Source: Clostridia bacterium (lineage in GTDB: Bacteria > Bacillota > Clostridia > UMGS1883). Taken from it: a stretch of 64,000 bases of DNA. The first letter of the stretch is position 1. Each line of letters starts with the position of its first letter. The DNA is taken from NCBI GenBank assembly GCA_017472685.1, contig JAFUOO010000011.1:1-64000 (forward strand), given 5' to 3'. Under the pieces are notes generated by a model that ran no database searches, was not told the DNA's origin, and saw only the letters and a program-made list of their open reading frames with translations. The translations under genes were made by a program, and so were the position numbers. Positions 47,791-56,006 of the stretch are shown in pieces.

Positions 47791-47820
47791 TTGACAAAGG
47801 TAATGCAAAAAGGTTAATAT
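47791..47820 (+). promoter_or_regulatory. sigma-A promoter of DUF2975 gene
   Basis: Perfect TTGACA (47791-47796) with TTAATA/TAATAT 17-18 bp downstream (47814-47820). Confidence 0.65.
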
Positions 47821-47846
47821 GTACTTATAGGAAAGGGAGTGTAAGC

Positions 47847-48299
47847 ATGTACGAAAAAAGCATAGTGCATCATATTGCTAAATGGGTTATCGAAATCATG
47901 TTTTACTGTGGCATTGTGTGCACAGTATTGGTGCCTTTTACAATTGGAAATCTTATTAAATATTTTTCCTATTCGCCCCAGTGTGAATCGGTTTACCGCA
48001 TAACCCTCACCTTGGCAGGAATGTGCGCAGTATACATCCTTTTTTACATAAAGAAAATGTACAAAACACTTCTTGATGGCAGCCCCTTTGTGGACGAAAA
48101 TGTTACAGCCTTCAGGCGCATGGCTGAGGCTGCTGCTTTAATTTGCGTAATATTTATAGCACAGGCAATTCTTGCCTTCACCGTGGGAAGCGTAACAATT
48201 GCACTTATTTTTGCAATCGCCTGCCTTTTCTGCCTTACCTTGAAGGACTTGTTCAAGCAGGCTATTAACTATAAAACAGAAAACGATCTGACAATATGA
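47847..48299 (+). CDS. DUF2975-type membrane protein
   Basis: This 150-aa protein has four transmembrane helices (about 14-35, 53-73, 93-113 and 116-136), with the DUF2975 pattern of a YRITL-type second helix and a LLDGSPFVDENVTAFRRMA loop between helices two and three. DUF2975 proteins are nearly always paired with a small XRE-type HTH gene, as here, and are thought to control the regulator's activity or to sense the envelope. The ATG at 47847 follows AAAGGGAG. The HTH gene starts eleven bases after its stop. Confidence 0.8.
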   Translation: MYEKSIVHHIAKWVIEIMFYCGIVCTVLVPFTIGNLIKYFSYSPQCESVYRITLTLAGMCAVYILFYIKKMYKTLLDGSPFVDENVTAFRRMAEAAALICVIFIAQAILAFTVGSVTIALIFAIACLFCLTLKDLFKQAINYKTENDLTI

Positions 48300-48309
48300 G
48301 GTGAAACGA

Positions 48310-48513
48310 ATGCCCATTATTATAAATTTAGACGTTATGATGGCAAAACGAAAAATAGGGCTTATGGAGCTGAGTGAAAAAATCGGCATCACGCCTGCAA
48401 ATTTGTCCATACTTAAAAATAACAAGGCAAAGGCAATCCGCTTTTCAACCTTGGAGGAAATATGTAAGGTGCTACAGTGTCAGCCCGGAGATATAATTGA
48501 ATTTGTTGAATGA
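48310..48513 (+). CDS. small XRE/YozG-type HTH regulator
   Basis: This 67-aa protein is an HTH_26/YozG-type DNA-binding domain. The first helix is NLDVMMAKRKIGLMELSEKIG, the recognition helix is ANLSILKNNKAKAIRFSTL, and the end is the CQPGDIIEFV motif of this family. It is always next to DUF2975 genes in related genomes, and probably represses its own operon. The ATG at 48310 follows GAGGTG; the GTG at 48301 lies inside that RBS. Confidence 0.85.
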   Translation: MPIIINLDVMMAKRKIGLMELSEKIGITPANLSILKNNKAKAIRFSTLEEICKVLQCQPGDIIEFVE

Positions 48514-48581
48514 AAATGAGAGGTTGTTATTGCGGCCTCTTATTTTTCGTTAAATAATTATCGAAAAACAATAAAAAGTTG

Positions 48582-48610
48582 TTGACAAACATTGGTGTGT
48601 AGTGTATATT
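48582..48610 (+). promoter_or_regulatory. sigma-A promoter of DUF4153 gene
   Basis: TTGACA (48582-48587), 17 bp, TATATT (48605-48610). Confidence 0.65.
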
Positions 48611-48633
48611 ACTTCTTGAAAGGGGATGAAAAA

Positions 48634-50424
48634 ATGAAAACTCTTTTAAAAGGAATAATTTACGCAACGAGCCTTGTTATGGTGAACAGGCTGATTTTAA
48701 GCTTTAACATGCAACAAGTCGCCTTTTGGGCATTCGTTATATTCTTTTTGGTGGGTGCAGGGTATCTGGCAACAAGCAGAAGCCTTGGAAGAATGTTCGG
48801 CTGTGGTTTTACGGCGCTCTTTGCTCTTGTGCCCATTGACCTTATAATCGGGCTGGAGGAAAGCTTTTATCCTTCCGACTGGTTCGAGGTGTATATGTAT
48901 GGCTTTTTCGGAACAATGGTTGCCGTCCTGGCATCCTACATGCTTATTGAAACAGGTGTATCGGAAAAGCTTTTAAATAAAATGCAAGAAAAGGGTGGAA
49001 AAATGCAAGAAAACGAAATTTTCAGCAAAAGCTTAAAATTTAAAATGCTTATATATGCCGCATTAACGGCACTTAGCTTTGCCTGCCTTGTGCTGGCAGA
49101 TGGGGCAGGTGTAAGCGTGTTCGTATTTATCGCTCTGCAGGCTGTAATGCTTAGCTTTGTAGTGACCGAAAAGAAAAAGCTTTTATGGCTTATTCCAATG
49201 GGCGTTTTGTGTCTCAACTCATTTTTAAGTGCAAACACAATCTGGCGTGTGCCCAATTTTATAGTGTGCGTAGTTCTTTTTGGGCTTATGTTCACCCCTC
49301 TTAACATAAAAAATGTTACACTCGGCTTTTTTGTGGACATTGCGGAAAGAGTGTGCGCTCCGTTAATTGATTTGACAACTCCCGTCTCCTGGTTTTTTGA
49401 AATAACCGAAGGAAAGAAGGGCTATGTAAAGCGTGGAGCGATAGCGGCAGCTATAAGCCTTGCTTGCGTTATTGTGCTTTGCGCGGTGCTTTCAAGTGCC
49501 GACATGGTATTTTTGCATGGTGTTGAGGATTTCACCGATTATTTTTCGGGCATTTTCACTGCAAAAACCTTGTGGAAAATCGCGCTTGGCATCTTAGCAG
49601 GGCTGTATCTTTTTGGCGTAGTGTACAATTCCTACTTCACTTACGATAAGGACGACAAAGAATTTAAAATCAAGGGTGATTTGCTTATCATTGCTTGTGT
49701 TATGCTTTCAGTTTTAGCCGTGTACACAATTTTCGTTGTTATCCAGTTTAAGTATCTGTTTGCAGGAGGCACGCTTCCTTACGGCCTTAACGTAACCGAG
49801 TATGCACGAAAGGGTTTCTTTGAGCTTTTAGGCTTAACAGGGGTTAACCTTGCGGCAATACTTATTGTGACAAAGCTCACCGAGCATATAAAGGGCAAAC
49901 GAGCTGTTTTTGTTAAAGCTATAAACATGTACCTTTGTGCTGTAACGGTGGTACTTCTGGCATCCTCCTTTTACAGAATGCAGATATACAACGAAACTGA
50001 CGGCTTGACAAGGCTCCGTTTTTTAGTTTTCGGCTTCTTAGCCTTTGAGCTGATAGGTCTTCTGGCAACCTTTTTCTACATTGCAAAGCCGAAGTTCAAC
50101 ATTGTTATGGTTTACGGTGCACTTGCACTTTGCTACTACATGGTTTTAAATGTTGTGCCTATGGATGCCATCGTTGCAAAAAACCAGGTGGACAGATATC
50201 TTAGCGGACAAAGAAACGAAACAATATACGTAAGGACACTTTCAATAGATGCCGCAGAAGAAATTGCACGAATATACCATGAAAGCGCAGACCCTATAGC
50301 AATTCAGAACGCAGAAAAATGGATTGAAGAAAAACAAGCTGAAGCTAAGAGACTCGACAACGGCTGGCGCAGCTTCAATTTATCCAGGGAAAGACTTTAC
50401 AAAATATGCGGAGAACTGAAATGA
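48634..50424 (+). CDS. DUF4153/DUF4173-type polytopic membrane protein
   Basis: This 596-aa protein has about 13 transmembrane helices followed by a helical cytoplasmic tail (about 520-596). The family features are SSADMVFLHGVEDFTDYF, LYLFGVVYNSYF and EYARKGFFELLGLTGVNLAAIL near residues 280-420, which are typical of DUF4153/4173 proteins. Their function is not established. The ATG at 48634 follows AAAGGGGATG; the longer frame upstream overlaps the -35 box. It overlaps the next membrane-protein gene by four bases, so the two are coupled, and it follows the DUF2975/HTH pair. Confidence 0.78.
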   Translation: MKTLLKGIIYATSLVMVNRLILSFNMQQVAFWAFVIFFLVGAGYLATSRSLGRMFGCGFTALFALVPIDLIIGLEESFYPSDWFEVYMYGFFGTMVAVLASYMLIETGVSEKLLNKMQEKGGKMQENEIFSKSLKFKMLIYAALTALSFACLVLADGAGVSVFVFIALQAVMLSFVVTEKKKLLWLIPMGVLCLNSFLSANTIWRVPNFIVCVVLFGLMFTPLNIKNVTLGFFVDIAERVCAPLIDLTTPVSWFFEITEGKKGYVKRGAIAAAISLACVIVLCAVLSSADMVFLHGVEDFTDYFSGIFTAKTLWKIALGILAGLYLFGVVYNSYFTYDKDDKEFKIKGDLLIIACVMLSVLAVYTIFVVIQFKYLFAGGTLPYGLNVTEYARKGFFELLGLTGVNLAAILIVTKLTEHIKGKRAVFVKAINMYLCAVTVVLLASSFYRMQIYNETDGLTRLRFLVFGFLAFELIGLLATFFYIAKPKFNIVMVYGALALCYYMVLNVVPMDAIVAKNQVDRYLSGQRNETIYVRTLSIDAAEEIARIYHESADPIAIQNAEKWIEEKQAEAKRLDNGWRSFNLSRERLYKICGELK

Positions 50425-51149
50425 CATATATTAAAAAGTATTTTAATTTGTTAACACTTCTGCCATTGCTGTTGTGGTCTGCTGTTTTGGGCATGGGCTA
50501 TAGCTTTGTGCCTGTTAACTACAATTGGTTTCTTGCTGGCTTTTTACTTATGCATATTTTATATGCGTTCTTCGCTGTGAAATTCAAAAACTATGCAGAG
50601 AAAATATCGGAAGTATTCGGCATTCTGGCACCTTTCATTATGCCGGCAGGGACAATACTTTTGTCTGCAGTGCTCGAAACTGACGGAATATACGCAAAAC
50701 AAAGTGCCATATGCGCAGCTTTTATTTTACCTGTAGCAGTTATAACATCGCTGGTTGTATTTTTTACTTACGCAAAACGCGAATGGGTAAAAATAACGGT
50801 AGGTATAACAGCAGGCTTTATTTTAGGAATTTATTTCATTATTTGCGCAGGCTTCTTGTTTTCAAGGTGGTTTGTGGCATTTGAGCTGACGCGAAGCGTA
50901 GCATCGCCGGATGGCAACTATGCAATCGAGATTATAACCTACGATGAGGGCGCATTGGGTGGCTCCACAAAGGTTTTAGTTAAAGGTACGGACGAAATTT
51001 ACATAGGCTTGGGAACACTAAAAGAAAGAAGCCATGCAATAGAGCACGGCAGATGGGCACAGGAATATGAAATTATCTGGACAGGTAATGAAACCTTCAT
51101 TCTCGACGGAGAGGAATATTGTGTAAAAGACTATGTAACTGCACCTTGA
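50421..51149 (+). CDS. membrane protein of unknown function coupled to DUF4153 gene
   Basis: This 242-aa protein has five transmembrane helices in the first 155 residues (about 10-30, 35-55, 70-90, 97-118, 128-152). A small extracytoplasmic beta domain of about 85 residues follows, beginning SVASPDGNYAIEIITYDEGALGG and ending GEEYCVKDYV. The end part resembles DUF5412-type domains in style, which is only a suggestion. It overlaps the preceding gene (ATGA) and has GGAG eight bases ahead. The -35 box of the nadE promoter overlaps its stop codon. Confidence 0.65.
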   Translation: MTYIKKYFNLLTLLPLLLWSAVLGMGYSFVPVNYNWFLAGFLLMHILYAFFAVKFKNYAEKISEVFGILAPFIMPAGTILLSAVLETDGIYAKQSAICAAFILPVAVITSLVVFFTYAKREWVKITVGITAGFILGIYFIICAGFLFSRWFVAFELTRSVASPDGNYAIEIITYDEGALGGSTKVLVKGTDEIYIGLGTLKERSHAIEHGRWAQEYEIIWTGNETFILDGEEYCVKDYVTAP

Positions 51150-51174
51150 AAAACGCTTTCATACATGGTAAAAT
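51146..51174 (+). promoter_or_regulatory. sigma-A promoter of nadE
   Basis: TTGAAA (51146-51151, overlapping the preceding stop codon), 17 bp, TAAAAT (51169-51174). Transcription should start at about 51181, leaving a leader of about 118 nt that contains the palindrome array. Confidence 0.7.
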
Positions 51175-51196
51175 AGTCCCAAAGGAGTGGAGACAG

Positions 51197-51277
51197 TCGA
51201 TATAAATCTCTCACAAGATTTTCGATATGTGCAAGCACTCGATATGCCTGGTGGCTCGATATGTTGCCTTTGGCAAC
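51197..51277 (+). repeat. short-palindrome array 3 in nadE leader
   Basis: Four exact TCGATAT units (51197-51203, 51222-51228, 51239-51245, 51256-51262) alternate with four palindromes of unrelated sequence: AAATCT..AGATTT (51204-51221), GTGC..GCAC (51229-51238), GCC..GGC (51246-51255) and GTTGCC..GGCAAC (51263-51277). The array ends 12 nt before the nadE RBS. It is the clearest member of the family. Confidence 0.85.
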
Positions 51278-51298
51278 GAGAATAAGGAGTGGATTATC

Positions 51299-52030
51299 AT
51301 GTTCGATGCTTTAAAGGTTAAAAATGAATGTGTGCAGTGGATAAGAAAGTTTTTTGAAGAAAACGGCCCTACCTGCAATGCAGTTTTAGGCATTTCCGGC
51401 GGCAAGGATTCCTCCGTTGCGGCGGCGCTTTGCGTTGAAGCCCTGGGCAAAGACCGAGTTATCGGCGTTTTGATGCCTCAGGGCGACCAGTTTGATATTG
51501 ACTGCTCCCACAAATTGTGCGACCACTTGGGAATAAAGAGATACGTTGTTAACATAAAGGATGCAGTTGAAGCAGTTGTAAATGCAATGCCCGAGGAGCT
51601 TGAGCTGAACACTCAGTCAAGAACAAACCTGCCTCCCAGAATAAGAATGAGCGTAGTTTACGCCGTGAGCCAGAGCTGTAATGGCAGAGTGTGCAACACC
51701 TGTAACCTCAGCGAGGACTGGGTTGGCTATTCAACACGCTACGGCGATGCGGCAGGCGACTTTTCGCCACTTTCCTTCTTAACCGTGCGCGAGGTTAAGG
51801 AGATAGGCCATCTTCTGGGGCTTCCGCATGATTTGGTTGAAAAAACACCCATAGACGGCTTGTGCGGCAAAACCGACGAGGACAACTTAGGCTTTACCTA
51901 TGCCGAGCTCGACCGCTATATCCGCGAGGGCGTTATCGAGGACGAGGCGAAAAAGGCGAGAATTGACCATTTGCATAAGATTAATAAGTTCAAGCTTGAA
52001 TTTATGCCCTGCTTTAAACCGGAGATTTAA
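51299..52030 (+). CDS. NAD+ synthase, ammonia-dependent
   Basis: This 243-aa enzyme adenylates nicotinate adenine dinucleotide and amidates it to NAD+. The ATP-pyrophosphatase P-loop is GISGGKDSSVAAALC (about 35-49), and TCNLSEDWVGYSTRYGDAAGDF and the PIDGLCGKTDEDNLGFTYAELD end are the NadE family features. There is no N-terminal nitrilase domain, so it uses ammonia directly. The ATG at 51299 is preceded by AAGGAG. The palindrome array forms most of its leader, so expression may depend on RNA structure there. It ends at a terminator. Confidence 0.93.
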   Translation: MFDALKVKNECVQWIRKFFEENGPTCNAVLGISGGKDSSVAAALCVEALGKDRVIGVLMPQGDQFDIDCSHKLCDHLGIKRYVVNIKDAVEAVVNAMPEELELNTQSRTNLPPRIRMSVVYAVSQSCNGRVCNTCNLSEDWVGYSTRYGDAAGDFSPLSFLTVREVKEIGHLLGLPHDLVEKTPIDGLCGKTDEDNLGFTYAELDRYIREGVIEDEAKKARIDHLHKINKFKLEFMPCFKPEI

Positions 52031-52058
52031 AAACATTTGCTACAGCAAATGTTTTTAA
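52029..52058 (+). terminator. terminator of nadE
   Basis: 10-bp stem AAACATTTGC / GCAAATGTTT with a TACA loop, then TT and an A/T stretch. Confidence 0.6.
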
Positions 52059-52059
52059 A

Positions 52060-52097
52060 ATGCAGAGTGCAGAGTGCAAAATGCAGAATTAAGGAAA
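52060..52097 (+). repeat. 7-bp-period repeat, copy 4
   Basis: ATGCAGAGTGCAGAGTGCAA, then AATGCAG, then AATTAAGGAAA. It sits between the nadE hairpin and a second terminator. Confidence 0.75.
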
Positions 52098-52129
52098 CCA
52101 CTCAACGAATTTTTCGTTGAGTGGTTTTT
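52095..52129 (+). terminator. second terminator downstream of nadE
   Basis: 14-bp perfect stem AACCACTCAACGAA with its complement and a TTT loop, then TTTTTG. It directly abuts the tail of repeat copy 4. Confidence 0.75.
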
Positions 52130-52133
52130 GCTT

Positions 52134-52167
52134 TCAAAAAAAGAAGCACTTCGATGAAGTGCTTCTT
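52134..52167 (-). terminator. terminator of P5C dehydrogenase gene
   Basis: 12-bp perfect stem AAGAAGCACTTC and its complement; on the minus strand it is followed by a long T-run. Confidence 0.75.
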
Positions 52168-52178
52168 ATCATTTTAAA

Positions 52179-53735
52179 TTAGTATACAATATTTTCACTG
52201 ATTGACTTTAACTGTACAAAGTTGTAAAGGTAGTCAACTGTACCTGTCTTAGCTGTTGTACCGCTCATGTTGTAACCGCCGAAGGGGTGGTTGTAAACAA
52301 CTGCGCCTGTGCACTTACGGTTAATGTAAAGGTTACCTACAAAGAAGTTGTCCTTTGCATATTCAATGTTCTCGCGATTAGCACTGAACACAGAGCCTGT
52401 AAGACCGTATTCTGTAGCGTTTGCAAGGTCAATAGCATCTTCAAATGTATCAACCTTCATAACTGCAACAACGGGGCCGAAAATTTCCTGGTTGGCGATA
52501 ACGCTTGTCTTGGGGTCAACGTCTGCAATGATTGTGGGCTTTACGTAGAAGCCTACGGAATCGTCATATGTACCGCCTGTAATAAGTCTGCCCTCACTCT
52601 TGCCCTGTTCAATCATTGATGCAATCTTGTCAAAGGATGCCTTGTTGATAACTGCGCATATGTCCATATTGTCTTTGCCTGCACCCTGCTGGTAGCTTTC
52701 AGCTTCTTCCTTGAAGTATGTAAGAAATTCGTCATATACATCGGAAAGAACAATTGCACGGCTACATGCGGAGCACTTCTGACCCTGGAAGGTGAATGCT
52801 GCTGCAGCTGCCTGCTTTGCAGCCCATCTTAAGTCAGCGGAGGAGTCAACAACAATTGCGTTCTTGCCGCCCATTTCTGCGATAATTCTCTTAATCCACT
52901 TCTGACCTTCGTTAACCTTAGCAGCACGTTCAGCAATGCGGAGACCTACTGCCTTACTGCCTGTGAAGTTGATAAAGCGTGTAAGGGGATGGTCAACAAC
53001 AAAGTCACCGATTTCGGAGCCTGAGCCGGGGATAAGGTTAATAACGCCTGCGGGGATGCCGGCCTCTTCGCACATTTCAACAAACTTGCACGTTGTAATA
53101 GGTGCATCGCTTGCGGGCTTGATGCAAACTGTGTTGCCTGTAACAACTGCAGAAATTACCATGCCTGCCATAATGGAGAAGGGGAAGTTCCACGGAGGAA
53201 TTACAAGACCTACACCAATGGGACGGTATTCGCTGCGGTTGTTTTCAACTGTACTTTCAACTAAGGGAACGGGATGCTCTTCAAGATAAACAGCGCCCTG
53301 TGCGTAAGCATTGAAGAAGTCAATAGCTTCGCAGATTTCGCCGTCGGCTTCGCCGAAGTTCTTGCCTGTTTCAAGAATCATCCAGGCTGCGATTTCATAT
53401 CTGCGCTTCTGAAGTACGCCGATAAGACGCATTATGTAGTCATACTTTACGCGTGTGGGAACAAGTCTCCACTCTTCGTAGGTGTCGTATGCAACACGGA
53501 TAGCTTTGTCCGCCAATTCCTTTGATGCGTTGGAGGCATAGCCTATAACCTGGTCCTTCTTACAGGGGTTGATGGATGTTGTTTTCTTTTCTGTGAAAAT
53601 CTTTTCACCGCCGATAACTAAGGGGTAGTCCTTGCCAAGCTCGAGTTCAACAGCGGCAATTGCCTTTTCCATGTTTTCCTTTACCTTAGGATTCGAAAAG
53701 TCGCGCTCGGGCTCGTTTACAAAAATTCTGTTCAT
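52179..53735 (-). CDS. L-glutamate gamma-semialdehyde dehydrogenase (P5C dehydrogenase)
   Basis: This 518-aa enzyme oxidises glutamate semialdehyde to glutamate with NAD(P)+ in proline and arginine breakdown. It has the ALDH fold with IPPWNFPFSIMAGMV, the Rossmann segment INFTGSKAVG, the catalytic Glu in IAEMGGKNAIVVD and the catalytic Cys in FQGQKCSACSRA, and an NLYINRKCTGAVV end typical of the PruA/RocA branch. No proline dehydrogenase domain is attached. The ATG at 53735 follows AGGAGGAA. It is read alone, with its own terminator; no proline-uptake or PutA gene is adjacent. Confidence 0.93.
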   Translation of the reverse strand: MNRIFVNEPERDFSNPKVKENMEKAIAAVELELGKDYPLVIGGEKIFTEKKTTSINPCKKDQVIGYASNASKELADKAIRVAYDTYEEWRLVPTRVKYDYIMRLIGVLQKRRYEIAAWMILETGKNFGEADGEICEAIDFFNAYAQGAVYLEEHPVPLVESTVENNRSEYRPIGVGLVIPPWNFPFSIMAGMVISAVVTGNTVCIKPASDAPITTCKFVEMCEEAGIPAGVINLIPGSGSEIGDFVVDHPLTRFINFTGSKAVGLRIAERAAKVNEGQKWIKRIIAEMGGKNAIVVDSSADLRWAAKQAAAAAFTFQGQKCSACSRAIVLSDVYDEFLTYFKEEAESYQQGAGKDNMDICAVINKASFDKIASMIEQGKSEGRLITGGTYDDSVGFYVKPTIIADVDPKTSVIANQEIFGPVVAVMKVDTFEDAIDLANATEYGLTGSVFSANRENIEYAKDNFFVGNLYINRKCTGAVVYNHPFGGYNMSGTTAKTGTVDYLYNFVQLKSISENIVY

Positions 53736-53770
53736 GTAAATTTCCTCCTCATTGTATAGTAAATTTAAAA

Positions 53771-53809
53771 TAAAAAACAAAGGCTGAAAAGCACACCGCT
53801 TTTCAGCCT
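53771..53809 (-). terminator. terminator of his operon
   Basis: 12-bp stem AGGCTGAAAAGC with its complement and an ACACC loop; on the minus strand it is followed by TTGTTTTTTA. Confidence 0.7.
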
Positions 53810-53845
53810 ACATTTTATCATGAAAAAATTCAATTGTAAAGAGAA

Positions 53846-54604
53846 TTATCTCACACTGATACCCTTATCGGAAAGAAACTTTTTCAAATCCTTAATGCCT
53901 ATTTCGCCGAAGTGAAAAAGGCTTGCCGCCAGCACCGCATCGGCTTTGCCGTCGAGGAATGCATCGTAAAAGTGCTCCATTTTTCCCGCACCGCCCGATG
54001 CAATAACGGGAATGGAAACGCTCTCGGAAATTGCGCGTGTCAATTCCAGGTCATACCCTGCCTTGGTGCCGTCACAATCCATGCTTGTTAAAAGTATTTC
54101 GCCTGCGCCCATTTTTTCAGCCTTTTTTGCCCATTCCAAAGCATCCAGGTGAGTATTTATCCTGCCGCCTGCAACGTAAACATCCCAACCGGAATTATCC
54201 TCACGCCTTTTGGCATCTATTGCAACAACCACACACTGACTGCCGAATTTTTCAGCTGCCTCGCGTATCAGCTCGGGGCGCTTTATGGCAGAGGAGTTAA
54301 CAGAAATTTTGTCTGCTCCTGCTAAAAGCAGCTTTCTGAAATCCTCCACGGTTTTTATGCCGCCACCCACAGTGAAGGGTATGAACACCTTTTCGGCAAC
54401 TCTTCTTACCATGTCTTCAACGGTGCCGCGGTTATCGCTTGTGGCGGTAATGTCTAAAAATACAAGCTCGTCAGCGCCCTGCTTATCGTAGGCAATTGCC
54501 GCCTCAACGGGGTCACCTGCATCTATTAAATTTACAAAATTTACACCCTTTACAACCCTGCCGTCCTTAACGTCAAGGCAAGGGATTATCCGTTTTGCGT
54601 ACAT
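53846..54604 (-). CDS. imidazole glycerol phosphate synthase subunit HisF
   Basis: This 252-aa TIM-barrel enzyme is the cyclase subunit of IGP synthase, joining PRFAR and ammonia from HisH to IGP and AICAR. It has [18 protein letters not shown] at the N-terminus with the catalytic Asp11-type residue, [18 protein letters not shown], and the second catalytic Asp in [15 protein letters not shown]. The ATG at 54604 follows AAGGAG; the upstream extension is rejected. It is the last gene of a minus-strand unit after hisZ, hisG and hisH, with a 156-bp non-coding gap between hisH and hisF. Confidence 0.95.
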   Translation of the reverse strand: MYAKRIIPCLDVKDGRVVKGVNFVNLIDAGDPVEAAIAYDKQGADELVFLDITATSDNRGTVEDMVRRVAEKVFIPFTVGGGIKTVEDFRKLLLAGADKISVNSSAIKRPELIREAAEKFGSQCVVVAIDAKRREDNSGWDVYVAGGRINTHLDALEWAKKAEKMGAGEILLTSMDCDGTKAGYDLELTRAISESVSIPVIASGGAGKMEHFYDAFLDGKADAVLAASLFHFGEIGIKDLKKFLSDKGISVR

Positions 54605-54760
54605 AAGTTTTCTCCTTAAGGAGCGGGGACACACCCGCTCATTCATTTTTCATTTTTACGAGAAAATCCGACTGGGTGGGTTGACTGTGGGTCGGGAATG
54701 TCCTCGTACTATACGAACATGGGCTTTAGGCGTCTTGGCGATCGCCGTTTTTCAGCCTTA
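54605..54760 (-). other. non-coding gap between hisH and hisF
   Basis: This 156-bp stretch has no gene. It holds a short GAGCGGG/CCCGCTC hairpin just before the hisF RBS and a GGCGATCGCC palindrome close to hisH. hisA, which often lies between hisH and hisF, is absent here. Confidence 0.6.
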
Positions 54761-55357
54761 TTATAATTTTGCAAAATTGGAAAGTATTCTGAGCCCCTCT
54801 TCGCCGCTCTTTTCAGGGTGAAACTGAGTTGCGAAAACATTTTCCCGTTCAACCGCAACCTCAATGTCAATACCGTAGTGTGTTGTGGCAGAAACTATAT
54901 CCTTGTCCTCTGCATCTAAGTAATAGGAATGAACAAAGTATACAAAAGGCTTGTTAAGCCCTTCAAAAAGCTTGCCGTGACATTCAAGGTCGTTCCAGCC
55001 CATGTGTGGGATTTTTAAATCGCCAACCTTAGGCAGGCGACGGATTTTGCCCTTAAGAATGCCGAGCCCTTTTACGTTGGGCGACTCTTCGCTTTCGTCA
55101 AAAAGCATCTGCATACCCAGGCATATGCCTAAAAGGGGCTTGCCTGCTTGTGCCTCCTGTTTTATTACCTCACAAAGACCCGTCGAATTAAGGTTTGCCA
55201 TGCCCTCGCCGAATGCGCCAACGCCGGGAAGAACAATTTTGTCAGCACTTTGTATAACTGAGGCATCGGAGGTGACGGTGTTTTCTATGCCAAGAAAGTC
55301 GAAAGCCTTTGCCACGTTTTTAAGATTGCCTGCGCCGTAGTCAATTATAGCTATCAT
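54761..55357 (-). CDS. imidazole glycerol phosphate synthase subunit HisH
   Basis: This 198-aa protein is the glutaminase subunit that supplies ammonia to HisF. The class I amidotransferase triad is intact: the nucleophile in GICLGMQMLFDE, and His/Glu in FATQFHPEKSGEEG. This contrasts with the CarA at 17 kb, which has lost the same residues. The oxyanion strand VLPGVGAFGEGM is also normal. It starts one base into the hisG stop codon (TAATG), so the two are coupled. The RBS lies in the hisG 3' end. Confidence 0.95.
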   Translation of the reverse strand: MIAIIDYGAGNLKNVAKAFDFLGIENTVTSDASVIQSADKIVLPGVGAFGEGMANLNSTGLCEVIKQEAQAGKPLLGICLGMQMLFDESEESPNVKGLGILKGKIRRLPKVGDLKIPHMGWNDLECHGKLFEGLNKPFVYFVHSYYLDAEDKDIVSATTHYGIDIEVAVERENVFATQFHPEKSGEEGLRILSNFAKL

Positions 55358-55992
55358 TATTCATTTACCTTCGCTTTCATTTCGCTTACAATTTTGCTTA
55401 TGCGTTCACGCTCAATTTTTGCGCTTACGCGGTTTACGATGATACGTGCCGACAGGGGGCAGATTTCCTCCAGTACATCAAGTCCGTTTTCGTAAAGTGT
55501 TTTACCCGTTTCAACAATGTCCACAATAACATCGGAAAGATTTGTGAGCGGTGCAAGCTCTACCGAGCCGTTGAGCTTTATAAGCTCTATGGACATATCC
55601 TTGGATTCGAAATAGTCCTTTGCAATATTTGTGTATTTTGACGCAACTCTCAAGGGGGAGTGCTCGCCGAGCCTGCCCTTTAATTCGCCTGGACCGCAAA
55701 CGCACATTCTGCACTTGCCGAATTTCAAGTCAACCATTTCGTAAACGTTTCTGCCTTCTTCCAAAATGGTGTCGCGACCAACAATGCCTATGTCAGCCGC
55801 GCCGTATTCAACATAGGTTGCAACGTCGCTTGCTTTTACAAGAATGAATTTAAGCTTATGCTCTTCGTCGGTAAAAATGAGCTTTCGGGTTTTTTCAAGA
55901 ACTTCGCTGCAGTTGTAGCCTAAGTCCATAAGTATTTTAACGCTGAGCTCTGCAAGTCTGCCCTTTGCAAGAGCAATTGTAAGATATTTCAT
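55357..55992 (-). CDS. ATP phosphoribosyltransferase, short form (HisG)
   Basis: This 211-aa protein is the catalytic subunit of the first step of histidine synthesis, joining ATP and PRPP. It is of the short type that lacks the regulatory C-terminal domain and needs HisZ, whose gene is directly upstream. The motifs are ALAKGRLAELSVKILMDLG, the YVEYGAADIGIVGRDTI segment, and the PRPP-binding loop VDIVETGKTLYENGL. RBS AGGAAGAGG. hisZ ends 14 bases before it. Confidence 0.93.
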   Translation of the reverse strand: MKYLTIALAKGRLAELSVKILMDLGYNCSEVLEKTRKLIFTDEEHKLKFILVKASDVATYVEYGAADIGIVGRDTILEEGRNVYEMVDLKFGKCRMCVCGPGELKGRLGEHSPLRVASKYTNIAKDYFESKDMSIELIKLNGSVELAPLTNLSDVIVDIVETGKTLYENGLDVLEEICPLSARIIVNRVSAKIERERISKIVSEMKAKVNE

Positions 55993-56006
55993 AGCACTGC
56001 CTCTTC

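Noticed and set aside
51197..51277. Palindrome array considered as ordinary terminators.
   Set aside because: No hairpin is followed by a T-run, and the array lies in a 5' leader directly before an RBS.
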